A program made the position numbers and the translations under genes. The notes beneath the pieces are model-generated. The model did no database searches. It was not told the DNA's origin and was given only the letters and a program-made list of their open reading frames with translations. A stretch of DNA of 64,000 bases, taken from NCBI GenBank assembly GCA_963770485.1, contig CAVYPX010000014.1, positions 62,001 to 126,000 of the forward strand, read 5' to 3'. Below are positions 26,312 to 34,829 of the stretch, in pieces. Every line of letters begins with the position of its first letter. The first letter of the stretch is position 1. Source of the stretch: CAVVEC01 sp963770485 (GTDB taxonomy: Bacteria > Acidobacteriota > Terriglobia > Terriglobales > Acidobacteriaceae).

Positions 26312-27022
26312 TTGAAGACCATTGGGATGGTTGGGGGAATTAGTCCGGAGTCGACGGTTGAGTATTACCGCCTGATGATTGCTGCCTACCGCGAACAGGT
26401 GCTGGATGGGAGTTATCCCTTGATCATCCTCAACAGCATCAACTTGAAGAAACTGGTGGACTTGGTTACAGCCAACGAATTGGTCCGTTTGACCGAGTAC
26501 ATGCTGGACGAAGTGCAACGCCTCGCCAGAGCAGGGGCGGAGTGCGGCTTGCTGGCCGCCAATACCCCGCATATCGTTTTCGATGATGTTCGCCGCCAGT
26601 CGCCGATTCCCCTGGTCAGCATTGTAGAAGCCACCTGCGAGGAGGCCAAAGCCATGGGGTTGAAAAGACTGGGCTTGTTTGGCACGCGTTTCACCATGCA
26701 AGGGCGATTCTACCCGGACGTCTTTTCCAGGCAAGGGATTGCGCTTGTCATCCCCGATCCGGATGACCAAACCTATATTCATGAGAAGTACATGGATGAA
26801 TTGGTGAACGGCATTTTTCTACCCGAAACGCGGGCCGGACTGCTAACGATCGCAGACCGGATGCAAGAGCGGGAGGGAATGGAGGGGCTGATCCTCGGCG
26901 GCACGGAACTGCCCTTGATTCTTCGGGATGAGGCTACCCGGCGTACCACAAACCGCCGCATTCCCTTCCTGGACACGACCCGGATTCACGTGAAAGCCAT
27001 CGTTAAGCAATCGCTGGCGTAG
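26312..27022 (+). CDS. Aspartate/glutamate racemase family protein without catalytic cysteines
   Basis: The 236-residue protein has the family N-terminus (IGMVGGISPESTVEYYRLMI) and fold-specific blocks. In the two signature motifs the cysteines are replaced: the first reads LLAANTPH (normally C-(x)-N-T) and the second LGGTELPL (normally G-C-T-E). Racemases of this family need two acid/base residues, usually Cys/Cys or Thr/Cys, so this is probably not an ordinary racemase. The start is TTG at 26312, after GGGAG. The gene is convergent with the PhzF-like gene 13 bp away. Confidence 0.75.
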   Translation: MKTIGMVGGISPESTVEYYRLMIAAYREQVLDGSYPLIILNSINLKKLVDLVTANELVRLTEYMLDEVQRLARAGAECGLLAANTPHIVFDDVRRQSPIPLVSIVEATCEEAKAMGLKRLGLFGTRFTMQGRFYPDVFSRQGIALVIPDPDDQTYIHEKYMDELVNGIFLPETRAGLLTIADRMQEREGMEGLILGGTELPLILRDEATRRTTNRRIPFLDTTRIHVKAIVKQSLA

Positions 27023-27035
27023 ATGGCAGATCTGC

Positions 27036-27821
27036 TCAGATTGAGATCGAGCCTTCGAGGTACAGCACAGCCCGCCCCGCCAGGATCACTCGTTCTCCGC
27101 TAGGCTCGCAGATCACTTCGCCTCCGCGTTGCGAGAGTTGCCGGGCCAGAAGCCGTTTCTTGTTCACGCGTCCCGACCAGTACGGAGCCAGCGAGCAATG
27201 AGTGGAACCGGTGACTGGGTCCTCCGGGATGCCGTAACTCGGGGCGAAATAGCGGGAAACAAAATCCACCCGCGTGCCAGGGGCGGTCACGCAGACGCCG
27301 AAGGGATGAAGTTTTTCCAGCAGAGTCAAATCAGGCCGCGCGTTGCGGACTTGGTCCTCATTCTCGTAAACCACAAAGTAGTTGTCCTTGATTTGGAGGA
27401 CGAGGCCGGGCGCCGGGTTGAGAGCTTGCAGCAGTTCCGCGGGAGGGTTGGCGCAAGTCCAGGGCGGCAATGCCGGAAAGTCCATGGAGAGCAAATCTCC
27501 GTCGCGCTGCACGCAGAGGGACCCGCTGCGGGTTTCAAAGCGAACGGATGGTTTCGCGGGTTCGAGGATAGTGAGAATAACAAACCCGGAGGCGAGCGTC
27601 GCATGCCCGCATAAGTTGACCTCACATCGCGGTGTGAACCACCGAAGGGCATAGTGGTTGCCCTGCGCAACCAGGAAAGCGGTCTCGGAGAGATTGTTCT
27701 CTGCTGCAATCGCCTGCATTCGCTCGTCCTCGAGCCAATTCGGCAGCGGGCAGACGGCGGCAGGGTTTCCCTGGAAAACCTTGGACGCGAAAGCGTCGAC
27801 GTGATACAGAGGGATTTTCAA
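27036..27821 (-). CDS. PhzF-family isomerase/epimerase-like protein
   Basis: The 261-residue protein starts IPLYHVDAFASKVFQGNPAA and contains NNLSETAFLV with the conserved catalytic Glu, RWFTPRCEVNLCGHATLA and EDPVTGSTHCSLAPYW. All are signatures of the PhzF fold, related to diaminopimelate epimerase. PhzF isomerises a phenazine precursor, but most genomic homologues have unknown small-molecule substrates, and no phenazine genes are nearby. Confidence 0.88.
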   Translation of the reverse strand: MKIPLYHVDAFASKVFQGNPAAVCPLPNWLEDERMQAIAAENNLSETAFLVAQGNHYALRWFTPRCEVNLCGHATLASGFVILTILEPAKPSVRFETRSGSLCVQRDGDLLSMDFPALPPWTCANPPAELLQALNPAPGLVLQIKDNYFVVYENEDQVRNARPDLTLLEKLHPFGVCVTAPGTRVDFVSRYFAPSYGIPEDPVTGSTHCSLAPYWSGRVNKKRLLARQLSQRGGEVICEPSGERVILAGRAVLYLEGSISI

Positions 27822-28003
27822 GTTCTTCTCGCCCCCATTTCCATTTGCTCTTAGATTCGGCTAGACGAACCGTGATTCGGGAATGTTTGTCCCGGAACCG
27901 TAATCAACCGCGCGAATGTTGATTTCTACATTGCCGCGAATCCGGCGGCGTGATCTAATTGGCATAACCATCAGAATCTCCACAACCGAAAGGAAGCAGA
28001 ACT

Positions 28004-28294
28004 ATGAGATCCAGACTGTTGGCATTCGTTGCTGTGTTTGTGATGGCTGTAAGCCCAATCGCTTTTGGCCAGGACGCCTCTTCCGATGTGGGGAAGGCCG
28101 CGAAAGATACAGCGCACGTTACCAAGACGGCTGCTACTAAGACCGCCCATGGAACCGAGAAGGCGGCCGACACCACCGCGGATACCACCGCCCACGCCGC
28201 GAAGAAAACCGGGCACGGCATCAAGAAAGGCGCGAAGGCCGTGGGCCACGGTGTAGACACGGGCGCCAAGAAAACCGCCGACACAGTGAAGTAA
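28004..28294 (+). CDS. Small secreted Ala/Lys/Thr/His-rich repeat protein
   Basis: The 96-residue product has a signal peptide (MRSRLLAFVAVFVMAVSPIAFG) followed by a mature part of irregular TA.KTAHGT-like and K.GHG.KKGA units (for example AAKKTGHGIKKGAKAVGHGV). Composition and periodicity recall LEA-type or histone-H1-tail-like disordered proteins. It has an AAAGGAAG ribosome binding site. It is probably a periplasmic or secreted stress or polyanion-binding protein; function unknown. Confidence 0.65.
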   Translation: MRSRLLAFVAVFVMAVSPIAFGQDASSDVGKAAKDTAHVTKTAATKTAHGTEKAADTTADTTAHAAKKTGHGIKKGAKAVGHGVDTGAKKTADTVK

Positions 28295-28327
28295 CTTCGG
28301 CGGTCGGAGGTACGCCAGTTCTTGACT

Positions 28328-28356
28328 CCGCGCAGAGGTCTAAAGCTTCTGCGCGG
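28328..28356. terminator. Hairpin downstream of the small repeat protein
   Basis: A perfect 9-bp stem CCGCGCAGA/TCTGCGCGG with an 11-base loop lies 34 bp after the stop codon. No T-run follows, so termination is only suggested. Confidence 0.4.
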
Positions 28357-28568
28357 CTACTCGTGTGCGGGTCCCTCGAGAGACTGGTTTCACTCTTCGT
28401 CCAGCGCTGCGGTCCTAGCTTCAACTGTGTCGCCGGCGCGGCTGGAGCGTTAGCGTCTTCCACGGTAATTCCTGCTCGACCTTGCTGTGCTTGACCGCAA
28501 GGAGTAGCATTTTTCCTAATAGCTTGTCCTCGGACTCCTGACTGCGAGCTACTGACTACTGCTTTCTT

Positions 28569-29807
28569 ATGAAACGCATCCGCTACAGCAAGTACGTGCC
28601 CGATCCGGTGGGCGAGATGAGCATGGAGGACTTGCTCAGCGCTCTCTCCGATTATCTGCTGCAGAGCGGGTTCCAGAATTACCTGTACGATGGCCCGCCC
28701 GATGGCGAGCAGACCCTGGACGATCTGCGCCGGGCCATCGAGCAGGCTCTACTCGACGGCAACCTGCTGGATGAGCAGATGCGGCAGCGGCTCCAGCAAA
28801 TGCAGATGGAAGGGACGCTGGAGGAACTCATCGATCAGTTGATCGAACGCATGGAGCAAGAGGATTACATCAGCATTGATGAAGCCCACGATCCTTCACC
28901 GCAGTCGAGCCTCAGCGGGCAGGTGGGCGAGGCGCAGCCGCAAGTGAAGTTCGAAATCACCGACAAGAGCCTGGACTTCCTCGGCTTCAAGACCCTGCGC
29001 GATCTGATGGGGTCACTGGGGAAATCAAGCTTCGGCCGCCACGATACGCGCGATCTGGCCACCGGCATCGAGGCCAGCGGCGCCTCCAGGGTGTATGAGT
29101 TCGGGGATGTGCTGAACCTCGACATCACAGCGACGCTTTCCAGCGCAATCCAGCGCGAGGGCCTGAATTTACCGCTCAACATCGAGTACTCCGACCTGCA
29201 GGTACACCAGTGCGAATACCAGTCTTCCTGCGCCACCGTGCTCATGCTCGACTGCTCGCACTCCATGATTCTTTACGGAGAAGACCGCTTCACGCCGGCG
29301 AAAAAAGTTGCCATGGCGCTGTCGCATTTGATTCGCACCCAGTATCCGGGCGATTCGCTTTCGCTGATCCTGTTTCATGACTCAGCCGAGGAAGTGCCGC
29401 TTTCACAACTGGCGCGCGTGAAAGTGGGACCCTATTACACCAACACGCGAGAAGGCCTGCGGCTGGCGCAGCGCATTCTGCAGCGCCAGTGCAAAGACAT
29501 GAAGCAGATTGTGATGATCACCGACGGCAAGCCTTCGGCACTCACGCTCGAAGATGGGCGGATTTACAAGAACGCGTTCGGCCTCGATCCGCTGGTCGTG
29601 AGCCAGACTCTGGAAGAGGTTTCCAAGTGCAAGCGCGCCGGGGTCTTGATCAATACGTTTATGTTGGCGTCGGATTACGGCCTGGTGCAGTTCGTGCAGA
29701 AAGTTACGGAGATGTGCCGCGGGAAGGCTTACTTCACTACGCCCTATACGCTGGGGCAGTATCTGCTGATGGATTACATGTCAAGGAAGACCAAGACGAT
29801 TCACTAG
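28569..29807 (+). CDS. VWA domain protein (ChlD/CoxE-like)
   Basis: The 412-residue soluble protein has an N-terminal helical, acidic region (residues 1-130, many Gln/Glu). A C-terminal von Willebrand factor A domain carries the MIDAS motif D228-C-S230-H-S232 and ITDGKPS. Such proteins often work with a MoxR- or Mg-chelatase-type AAA+ ATPase, frequently encoded next door; none is adjacent here. It ends in a basic MSRKTKTIH tail. It may be a metallochelatase/chaperone-type partner protein; substrate unknown. Confidence 0.8.
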   Translation: MKRIRYSKYVPDPVGEMSMEDLLSALSDYLLQSGFQNYLYDGPPDGEQTLDDLRRAIEQALLDGNLLDEQMRQRLQQMQMEGTLEELIDQLIERMEQEDYISIDEAHDPSPQSSLSGQVGEAQPQVKFEITDKSLDFLGFKTLRDLMGSLGKSSFGRHDTRDLATGIEASGASRVYEFGDVLNLDITATLSSAIQREGLNLPLNIEYSDLQVHQCEYQSSCATVLMLDCSHSMILYGEDRFTPAKKVAMALSHLIRTQYPGDSLSLILFHDSAEEVPLSQLARVKVGPYYTNTREGLRLAQRILQRQCKDMKQIVMITDGKPSALTLEDGRIYKNAFGLDPLVVSQTLEEVSKCKRAGVLINTFMLASDYGLVQFVQKVTEMCRGKAYFTTPYTLGQYLLMDYMSRKTKTIH

Positions 29808-29823
29808 CGATTGCAAAAACAGG

Positions 29824-30525
29824 CTACCTGCGCCGGATGGTTGGCGGAGTGCTTGAGTTCGAGAATACGAACGTAAAGGTGTCGCCTCTGCGCACATTCG
29901 TTACCAGCACCGGTCGAAAACAAGCGATGCAAGTTCCTCCCGCGTGGCGCACGCTGGGATAGACGATTCCGGCAGAGCCGAGTTTCAATAACTGGGCCGC
30001 CAGTGCCTGGGACGCCACATAGCTGTCCGGAGACAGGCAATCCGCGTGTTCGGTCACTCCTCGGAGGTCATGGAATTCGCCTCGAAAGTCTGCGAGATAA
30101 TCAACGTAATCGGCGGCGTCTGGTTCATCCCATCGTGTCTCTTGCAGCCAGAGCTGCCGGTGATGGGCGGCTTCCGCCTGTGAAGTTTCCAGCTCGAACC
30201 CCGCATACCAGGCACCACGATCCGACGAATTGAACCTTGCTCCAGTCGGCGCGGGGTGACAAAACGCCGCATTGATAATTCGATAAGACGGGATTCCAAA
30301 CACCAGTTCCCGCGCGTCAATACCGGGCAACCGTCCCAATTCCGCCCAAAGGCGATCATTGGTTGCCCTATCTAGTTCAAAGATGCCGTTCAGGATATCC
30401 TCATCGTCGGTAAGGCGAGTGAGTACAGAAGCGCCGCCTTCGGCGAATTGAACGGGAATCAAGCGGTGAGTGTTAGGCTGATCGACTGACTGGTGGTGGC
30501 CAATGACCGCTTTACCTTCCGCCAC
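29824..30525 (-). CDS. RES-domain toxin
   Basis: The 233-residue protein has a RES domain over its C-terminal two thirds: R97 in TGARFNSS, Y107 in AWYAG, E118 in ETSQAEAA, and the late block IVYPSVRHAGGTC. RES toxins of the Xre-RES (MbcT-type) systems degrade or modify NAD+ and arrest growth. The start codon lies 14 bp inside the end of the upstream antitoxin gene, so the two are translationally coupled. It is longer at the N-terminus than many RES toxins (about 80 extra residues). Confidence 0.88.
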   Translation of the reverse strand: MAEGKAVIGHHQSVDQPNTHRLIPVQFAEGGASVLTRLTDDEDILNGIFELDRATNDRLWAELGRLPGIDARELVFGIPSYRIINAAFCHPAPTGARFNSSDRGAWYAGFELETSQAEAAHHRQLWLQETRWDEPDAADYVDYLADFRGEFHDLRGVTEHADCLSPDSYVASQALAAQLLKLGSAGIVYPSVRHAGGTCIACFRPVLVTNVRRGDTFTFVFSNSSTPPTIRRR

Positions 30526-30949
30526 GGCGGCTATCGAGCAACCGGCGGACCCCCATCATGCCCGGCACGCCGCCTTGAATCAGAGCCACTAGCGGCGGCG
30601 CATCGTTGAACATGGGATTGTCGTTGGGCCGCGAAATCCACTGGTTCGCCAGCGTGGGACTGAACAGGATATTGAGCGACTTGAAAATACCGATTAACAG
30701 GGAAACTCGGGTGAGCTCGTCCTGGGTCAAGAAACCCTTATGATTTCTCTTGAGTTCGTAATATCTGCCGTTTGACACACCGCCGAGCAGGGCCATCGCA
30801 TCTTCATTCTTCAATTCCCATTTCTCGGCTATTCTCAGGAACGCCTCAACCGCAGCGCGGCTAAGTCTCTTGCGGGTAGCCGGATCAGTAAGGTCGGGCA
30901 GTTTCCTCAGATCCAAACCCAAGTCGGGGACGAGTGTCGATGCAATCAT
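30512..30949 (-). CDS. Xre/MbcA/ParS-type antitoxin (DUF2384)
   Basis: The 145-residue protein has an N-terminal helical DNA-binding-like region (AVEAFLRIAEKWELKNEDAM) and a C-terminal toxin-binding MbcA/ParS region (LIGIFKSLNILFSPTLANQW ending in GVPGMMGVRRLLD). It is the upstream partner of the RES toxin, overlapping it by 14 bp, and would neutralise it and repress the operon from the palindrome in its promoter. Confidence 0.88.
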   Translation of the reverse strand: MIASTLVPDLGLDLRKLPDLTDPATRKRLSRAAVEAFLRIAEKWELKNEDAMALLGGVSNGRYYELKRNHKGFLTQDELTRVSLLIGIFKSLNILFSPTLANQWISRPNDNPMFNDAPPLVALIQGGVPGMMGVRRLLDSRRGGR

Positions 30950-30967
30950 AGGATTACTCCAAATACG

Positions 30968-31002
30968 TAGTATATTGTCTACTATTTTGGATATAATGTC
31001 AA
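30968..31002 (-). promoter_or_regulatory. Toxin-antitoxin promoter and operator
   Basis: On the minus strand a TTGACA (30997-31002) is spaced 17 bp from a -10-like GACAAT (30974-30979). The inverted repeat TAGTA-N7-TACTA (30968-30984) covers the -10. The block is markedly AT-rich compared with its surroundings, as expected for an autoregulated antitoxin promoter. Confidence 0.5.
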
Positions 31003-31066
31003 TCGCCCCGTAGTACAGTGTGTGTTTTCATGTGGATAGCGTGGATATCGGCAGTTTTGGAAGGTG

Positions 31067-32986
31067 TTACGCCTTCGTGATTTCTCCCACCGCTCGCCAG
31101 GCCTGATTGATCGCTTCATCCGTGTAGGCGTATGCGCCGGCGTCCGCGTTTGCGATCGCGATTCGTCCAAACGGCTTGCGCGCAACTTCACAGGGCAGTT
31201 CGCCACCTTCGAGCCAGAACTGATCCCACAGCGAGTTGTATTCGTAGGCGTAGCCGTGCGGCCAGCGGTTGACGGTAATGGCGGCGATATCGCGAGCGGG
31301 GTCGAATCCGCCTGCAGCCAGGCTCCGCGCCAACTGATCGCGGATGTTGCGCTCCATGGTTTCGAACGTCGTGCTGAACAGTTCCATGCGCCCGATGCGA
31401 TGTTGGTCGCGGGCTGGGCGCCCGGGCCTGCAAGGCGTCTTCATCATGTGGATGACGATGGGCTCCTCGGGCTTGCGCGGGCACTGGTATTCGCCGATGC
31501 TCACCGGCAAATCCAGATTGAAGCTCGAGTGGTAGCAGCCCGGAGCATAGACGGAGCTTGCCCGCAGCTTCTGGAACGACGTCCAGTCCCGTATCACCAC
31601 GTTGGTGTACAGCAAAGGTACTTTGGCGGCTGAAGCCAGGGCGTCTTTCTGCTTATCAGGCAATTCATCGCAAATATACGGAATGACCACATGCCAGCAG
31701 GCGAGTATGCAGTGCGCGGCGCGCACCGTGTAAACTTTGTCCCCGCGCGCGTACGCAATCTCGACTTCCTTCACGCTGGCGGGATCGCCCTGGTGCCGAA
31801 CGCGCACTGCCGTACTGTTGAGCCGGATGCGTACGGAAGAAGCTGCTTCGTCGAGCTTGGCGTAGTTGGCCTTGGCTGTGACCACGTCCGTGGCCGAGTT
31901 TCCCGGAATCGCCTCTGGAATCAGTTTGCGCACCAGCATCCGCGCGATTGAGGCGTTGCCATCGGGGAAGTGGAAGAAGTAGTCCTTGGCCTCTTCGTTG
32001 GGGATGGCGTCGCGATTCATCCCTCGCCCCGGGCCGGGGTCGAGGTTCATCCCCTGGAATCCCGGATAATCAAGCCCCCAAGCATCTTGTGCCGAGACCG
32101 CATCAATCCCTACACCAAACCACGGCTGCGGCAGGGTCTGATGGACGCGAATCACTTCCTCATTCACTCCGACCAGATCGGTGAGGAACTTGGCATAGCT
32201 CATGCGCGCCAGGCGTTCTTTTTTTTCGTCCGAACTGAGGCCGGGAAGATAATCTTTCTTCTCCTGGTAGAGGCGCTGGTAATCGTGCTTGGCCTTATCG
32301 GAAAGAGGTGCCTGGGCGAGAAACTCCTGCCACGGGTTTGCGGTCGCGCCCTCAATCTGGTTTTCCAACGGACGTGGGTCGGCCACTAACTTGTCTGTGC
32401 CAAAGGTTTCTTTGTCGAAGAAGATTTTGGGACCGAGACCGAACGAGCGATACAAGTCCCTGTCCAGGTATTTGGAATAGGACTCGACTTCGATTCCCAA
32501 TTCGTGAATCAGTCCCTTCGCCACGGCGCTGTAGGGCGCGGGACTTTCGATGGAATACACCCCACCGTAGCCCAGAAGAGTGCGATTGCCGGCACGGAAC
32601 TCGTTGCGCTTGGCGTGGCCGCCGAAATCGTCGTGATTGTCGAGAACGAGCACACGCGCCTTGGAACCCGCGACTTTGCGGAAGAAATGAGCAGCAGAGA
32701 GTCCGCTGATGCCGCCGCCTACGACAACCAGATCGTAGGTCTCGCCAGTATCGGAAGGTTTGCCGGCCAGGTCCCAGAAAATTCCATCGCGCAGGCTGTG
32801 AGCGGTTTCAAACGATCCCGGCGGGCTGCCGCGCAGCCCGGTCAACGCCGGAGGATAATAGTTCGGAGATTTCTCGGGATCGGTCTGCGGATCGAACGCT
32901 GCGAACAAATAGGAAGGGAGCAGGGCCGCGCCCGCGGCCAACGCCACTCCGTTCAGGAAGTCGCGGCGGGTGATGCCGCGGTCCAT
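31067..32986 (-). CDS. Tat-exported FAD/NAD(P)-binding oxidoreductase (spermidine dehydrogenase-like)
   Basis: The 639-residue protein starts with a twin-arginine signal (ITRRDFLNGVALAAGAALLP), so it is exported folded with its cofactor. A Rossmann GxGxxG (VVVGGGISGLSAAHFF) and LDNHDDFGGHAKRNEF mark an FAD-dependent amine-oxidase-type fold as in the SpdH-like dehydrogenases. The substrate is not proven. The start is taken at ATG 32986 beside the Tat motif; a TTG at 33016 with a better spaced GGAG would add ten residues. Confidence 0.72.
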   Translation of the reverse strand: MDRGITRRDFLNGVALAAGAALLPSYLFAAFDPQTDPEKSPNYYPPALTGLRGSPPGSFETAHSLRDGIFWDLAGKPSDTGETYDLVVVGGGISGLSAAHFFRKVAGSKARVLVLDNHDDFGGHAKRNEFRAGNRTLLGYGGVYSIESPAPYSAVAKGLIHELGIEVESYSKYLDRDLYRSFGLGPKIFFDKETFGTDKLVADPRPLENQIEGATANPWQEFLAQAPLSDKAKHDYQRLYQEKKDYLPGLSSDEKKERLARMSYAKFLTDLVGVNEEVIRVHQTLPQPWFGVGIDAVSAQDAWGLDYPGFQGMNLDPGPGRGMNRDAIPNEEAKDYFFHFPDGNASIARMLVRKLIPEAIPGNSATDVVTAKANYAKLDEAASSVRIRLNSTAVRVRHQGDPASVKEVEIAYARGDKVYTVRAAHCILACWHVVIPYICDELPDKQKDALASAAKVPLLYTNVVIRDWTSFQKLRASSVYAPGCYHSSFNLDLPVSIGEYQCPRKPEEPIVIHMMKTPCRPGRPARDQHRIGRMELFSTTFETMERNIRDQLARSLAAGGFDPARDIAAITVNRWPHGYAYEYNSLWDQFWLEGGELPCEVARKPFGRIAIANADAGAYAYTDEAINQAWRAVGEITKA

Positions 32987-33046
32987 TCCTAATTCTTGCT
33001 CTCGTGAATGGCGCAAGCAGGTAGCTCCGGTGGAGAGATGAAGGCG

Positions 33047-33310
33047 TCAGGGCAGCTTGGGATTGCCCGCCGGCTGGCTGACGGCATCGGCGCTTTTCAC
33101 GGCCAACTCTGCTCCCTGGAAACCGATCTTGCTGTGAGTTCCATCACAAAACGGCTTGTTGACCGAACCGCCGCAGCGGCACAGGGAAAAGGCCGGTTTG
33201 CCAGTCAGGTCGTACTTGTTGCCGTTCGCGTCGACGAGTTCGATGGAGCCTTCAGGAGCTTCTACGCGATAGGGGCCGTTCGGCCTCACGGTGATCTTTA
33301 CGGTGGACAT
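33047..33310 (-). CDS. CDGSH iron-sulfur domain protein
   Basis: The 87-residue protein contains C-R-C-x2-S-x3-P-F-C-D-G-T-H (CRCGGSVNKPFCDGTH), the [2Fe-2S] site ligated by three Cys and one His. CDGSH proteins act in redox or Fe-S transfer roles. It follows the flavoprotein gene on the same strand by 60 bp upstream, so the two might be expressed together. Confidence 0.9.
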   Translation of the reverse strand: MSTVKITVRPNGPYRVEAPEGSIELVDANGNKYDLTGKPAFSLCRCGGSVNKPFCDGTHSKIGFQGAELAVKSADAVSQPAGNPKLP

Positions 33311-33449
33311 TGCAACATTGTACTTCTAGCGCGGGAGTTAAGCCCAGCGTCGTGCAGTCACCGACAGCCGCCCAAAATCTTTCGCGGAATCGGCAAATGA
33401 TCCAGGCTGGCTTCACAGCTGCCTTGACGCCTCGTGAGACATTTGCCTC

Positions 33450-33505
33450 CGGGGCTGAAGCCGGCTTTTTTTTCGCAGCTCAATCGGCACGGCTGAAGCC
33501 GTGCT
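33450..33505. repeat. GGCTGAAGCC palindromes with T-run
   Basis: GGGGCTGAAGCCGGC followed by eight T (33451-33473) and the perfect hairpin GCACGGCT-GA-AGCCGTGC (33488-33505) share the GGCTGAAGCC core. They lie between the CDGSH gene and the end of the glycosyltransferase gene. They could end transcripts, but orientation relative to the neighbours makes repeat debris equally likely. Confidence 0.4.
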
Positions 33506-33534
33506 CTTGCACAAGACACTTTATGAAACCGTCC

Positions 33535-34653
33535 TTATGCCGCCGCGACCTTGAATCCAAGAAGGCTCGCGTACAGCCGCAGGTAATCGTCAATCATGCG
33601 CTTGGCGGTGAAACATTCGCGCGCGCGCTGATAAGCGCGGGTCGCATAGCCGCGGCATAGGTTTGGTTGGTCATGCAAGCGCTGAATCACGTCGGCCAGG
33701 CTGTCCGCGTCATTGGCCTGGAAGTAAATGGCGGCATCGCCCCAAATCTCGCGGAGGGACGGAATGTCATTCGCGATGATCGCGCAGCGGGAGAGTGCAG
33801 CTTCCAGCGGGGCCATGCCGAACGGTTCGTAACGCGAGGTAGCGGCATAAATGGCCGCGCGGCTATACAACATGCGGAGTTGCGCTTCGGTCTGGGGCCC
33901 GCGCAGAGCCACGCAGACTTGGTTGATGGCAAGTTTGACATCAGCGCGGATGGGAATGCGGGTATCCGCAACCGGGACGTCCGAACCCACGATGCAGACC
34001 GGGAGCGGGTGCGTATGCTGAGTCAACAGGCTCACCTGTTTGCCCGCATCCCACAGGCGCCCGACCGCCAGCACGGAATCATCTTTGTTGACGTAGGGAT
34101 TAAAAGAGATGGGATTGCGGCCATTGTAGATGACCGCATCCCGCCGCGGCCGGGTGTAGCAGGAGCGAATCGCATCGAGCATCCACACCGAAGGTGCAAT
34201 CACGGCGCTGGCCTGGCGCAGACCCCGCGTCACCACCTCCCGATACCAGCGCAGCCAGCGGCTGGCCTTGGGCTCATGTCCGTGGACTGCCTTCCACCAA
34301 CTGATCAAGTCGCCGTGGGCAACCACTACTCGGGGAGTCTCAACCGGAAGGTCGCCATAGCACAAGTGGTTCAAGTGCAGTAAGTCGGGCTTGAGTTCTT
34401 GGACCAACGCTGTGAGATATGCGGAGGAATCGTTCAGATCCTGTTCCGCTTCCTGCATCCAGTCCAGGCGAAAGGCGGTTGGGCGATAGTCCAGGCCGTG
34501 CAGCGGATCCATCCACGAAGTTTGCTGCGGCAGGGGAATGTCGCCGAGGCTCACGAGCGTGACTCGCACCCCGCGGCCAGCGAGTCCGGTGACCAGTTCC
34601 TGGGTGTAGGTCCACACTCCGCTCAAAGTATCTGTGGTCACAAGAACGTGCAC
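33535..34653 (-). CDS. Glycosyltransferase family 4 protein
   Basis: The 372-residue GT-B enzyme begins MHVLVTTDTLSGVWTYTQEL and has the retaining-GT4 E-x7-E motif (EPFGMAPLE) followed by DIPSLREIWGDAA. It would transfer a sugar from a nucleotide donor to an unknown acceptor, probably an envelope or secondary glycoconjugate. It is divergent from the PIG-L deacetylase gene, which suggests that they act on the same sugar. Confidence 0.88.
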   Translation of the reverse strand: MHVLVTTDTLSGVWTYTQELVTGLAGRGVRVTLVSLGDIPLPQQTSWMDPLHGLDYRPTAFRLDWMQEAEQDLNDSSAYLTALVQELKPDLLHLNHLCYGDLPVETPRVVVAHGDLISWWKAVHGHEPKASRWLRWYREVVTRGLRQASAVIAPSVWMLDAIRSCYTRPRRDAVIYNGRNPISFNPYVNKDDSVLAVGRLWDAGKQVSLLTQHTHPLPVCIVGSDVPVADTRIPIRADVKLAINQVCVALRGPQTEAQLRMLYSRAAIYAATSRYEPFGMAPLEAALSRCAIIANDIPSLREIWGDAAIYFQANDADSLADVIQRLHDQPNLCRGYATRAYQRARECFTAKRMIDDYLRLYASLLGFKVAAA

Positions 34654-34817
34654 TGGCTTCCCCCGGGATGCAATTGCCGGCCGCAGCAGGCCAGCGAATT
34701 CGCCGGATTATTTTAGTGCGGAATGTCCGGTTATTGAAGCATTTACTTCCACTGTGGCTCGGCGAGTGCAAAACATTGCATAAGGTACGCCAAAAAGATG
34801 TCAGCAAGTATCACGTT

Positions 34818-34823
34818 TACAAT
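34818..34823 (+). promoter_or_regulatory. -10 element of a leaderless transcript
   Basis: TACAAT ends six bases before the ATG of the PIG-L gene at 34830, placing the predicted start at or next to the A of the ATG. No ribosome binding site exists there, so translation would be leaderless. No convincing -35 was seen. Confidence 0.35.
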
Positions 34824-34829
34824 GAATCT

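Noticed and set aside
27900..28003. Sigma-54 promoter (TGGCA near 27959) for the small secreted protein
   Set aside because: The GC element TGGCATAACC lacks the required TTGC at the right spacing.
33133..33148. A third TGTGA-N6-TCACA palindrome
   Set aside because: It lies inside the coding sequence for the CDGSH motif and not at promoter distance from any gene start, so chance or codon constraint is the simplest explanation. It is a reminder that the motif alone is not proof for the other two.
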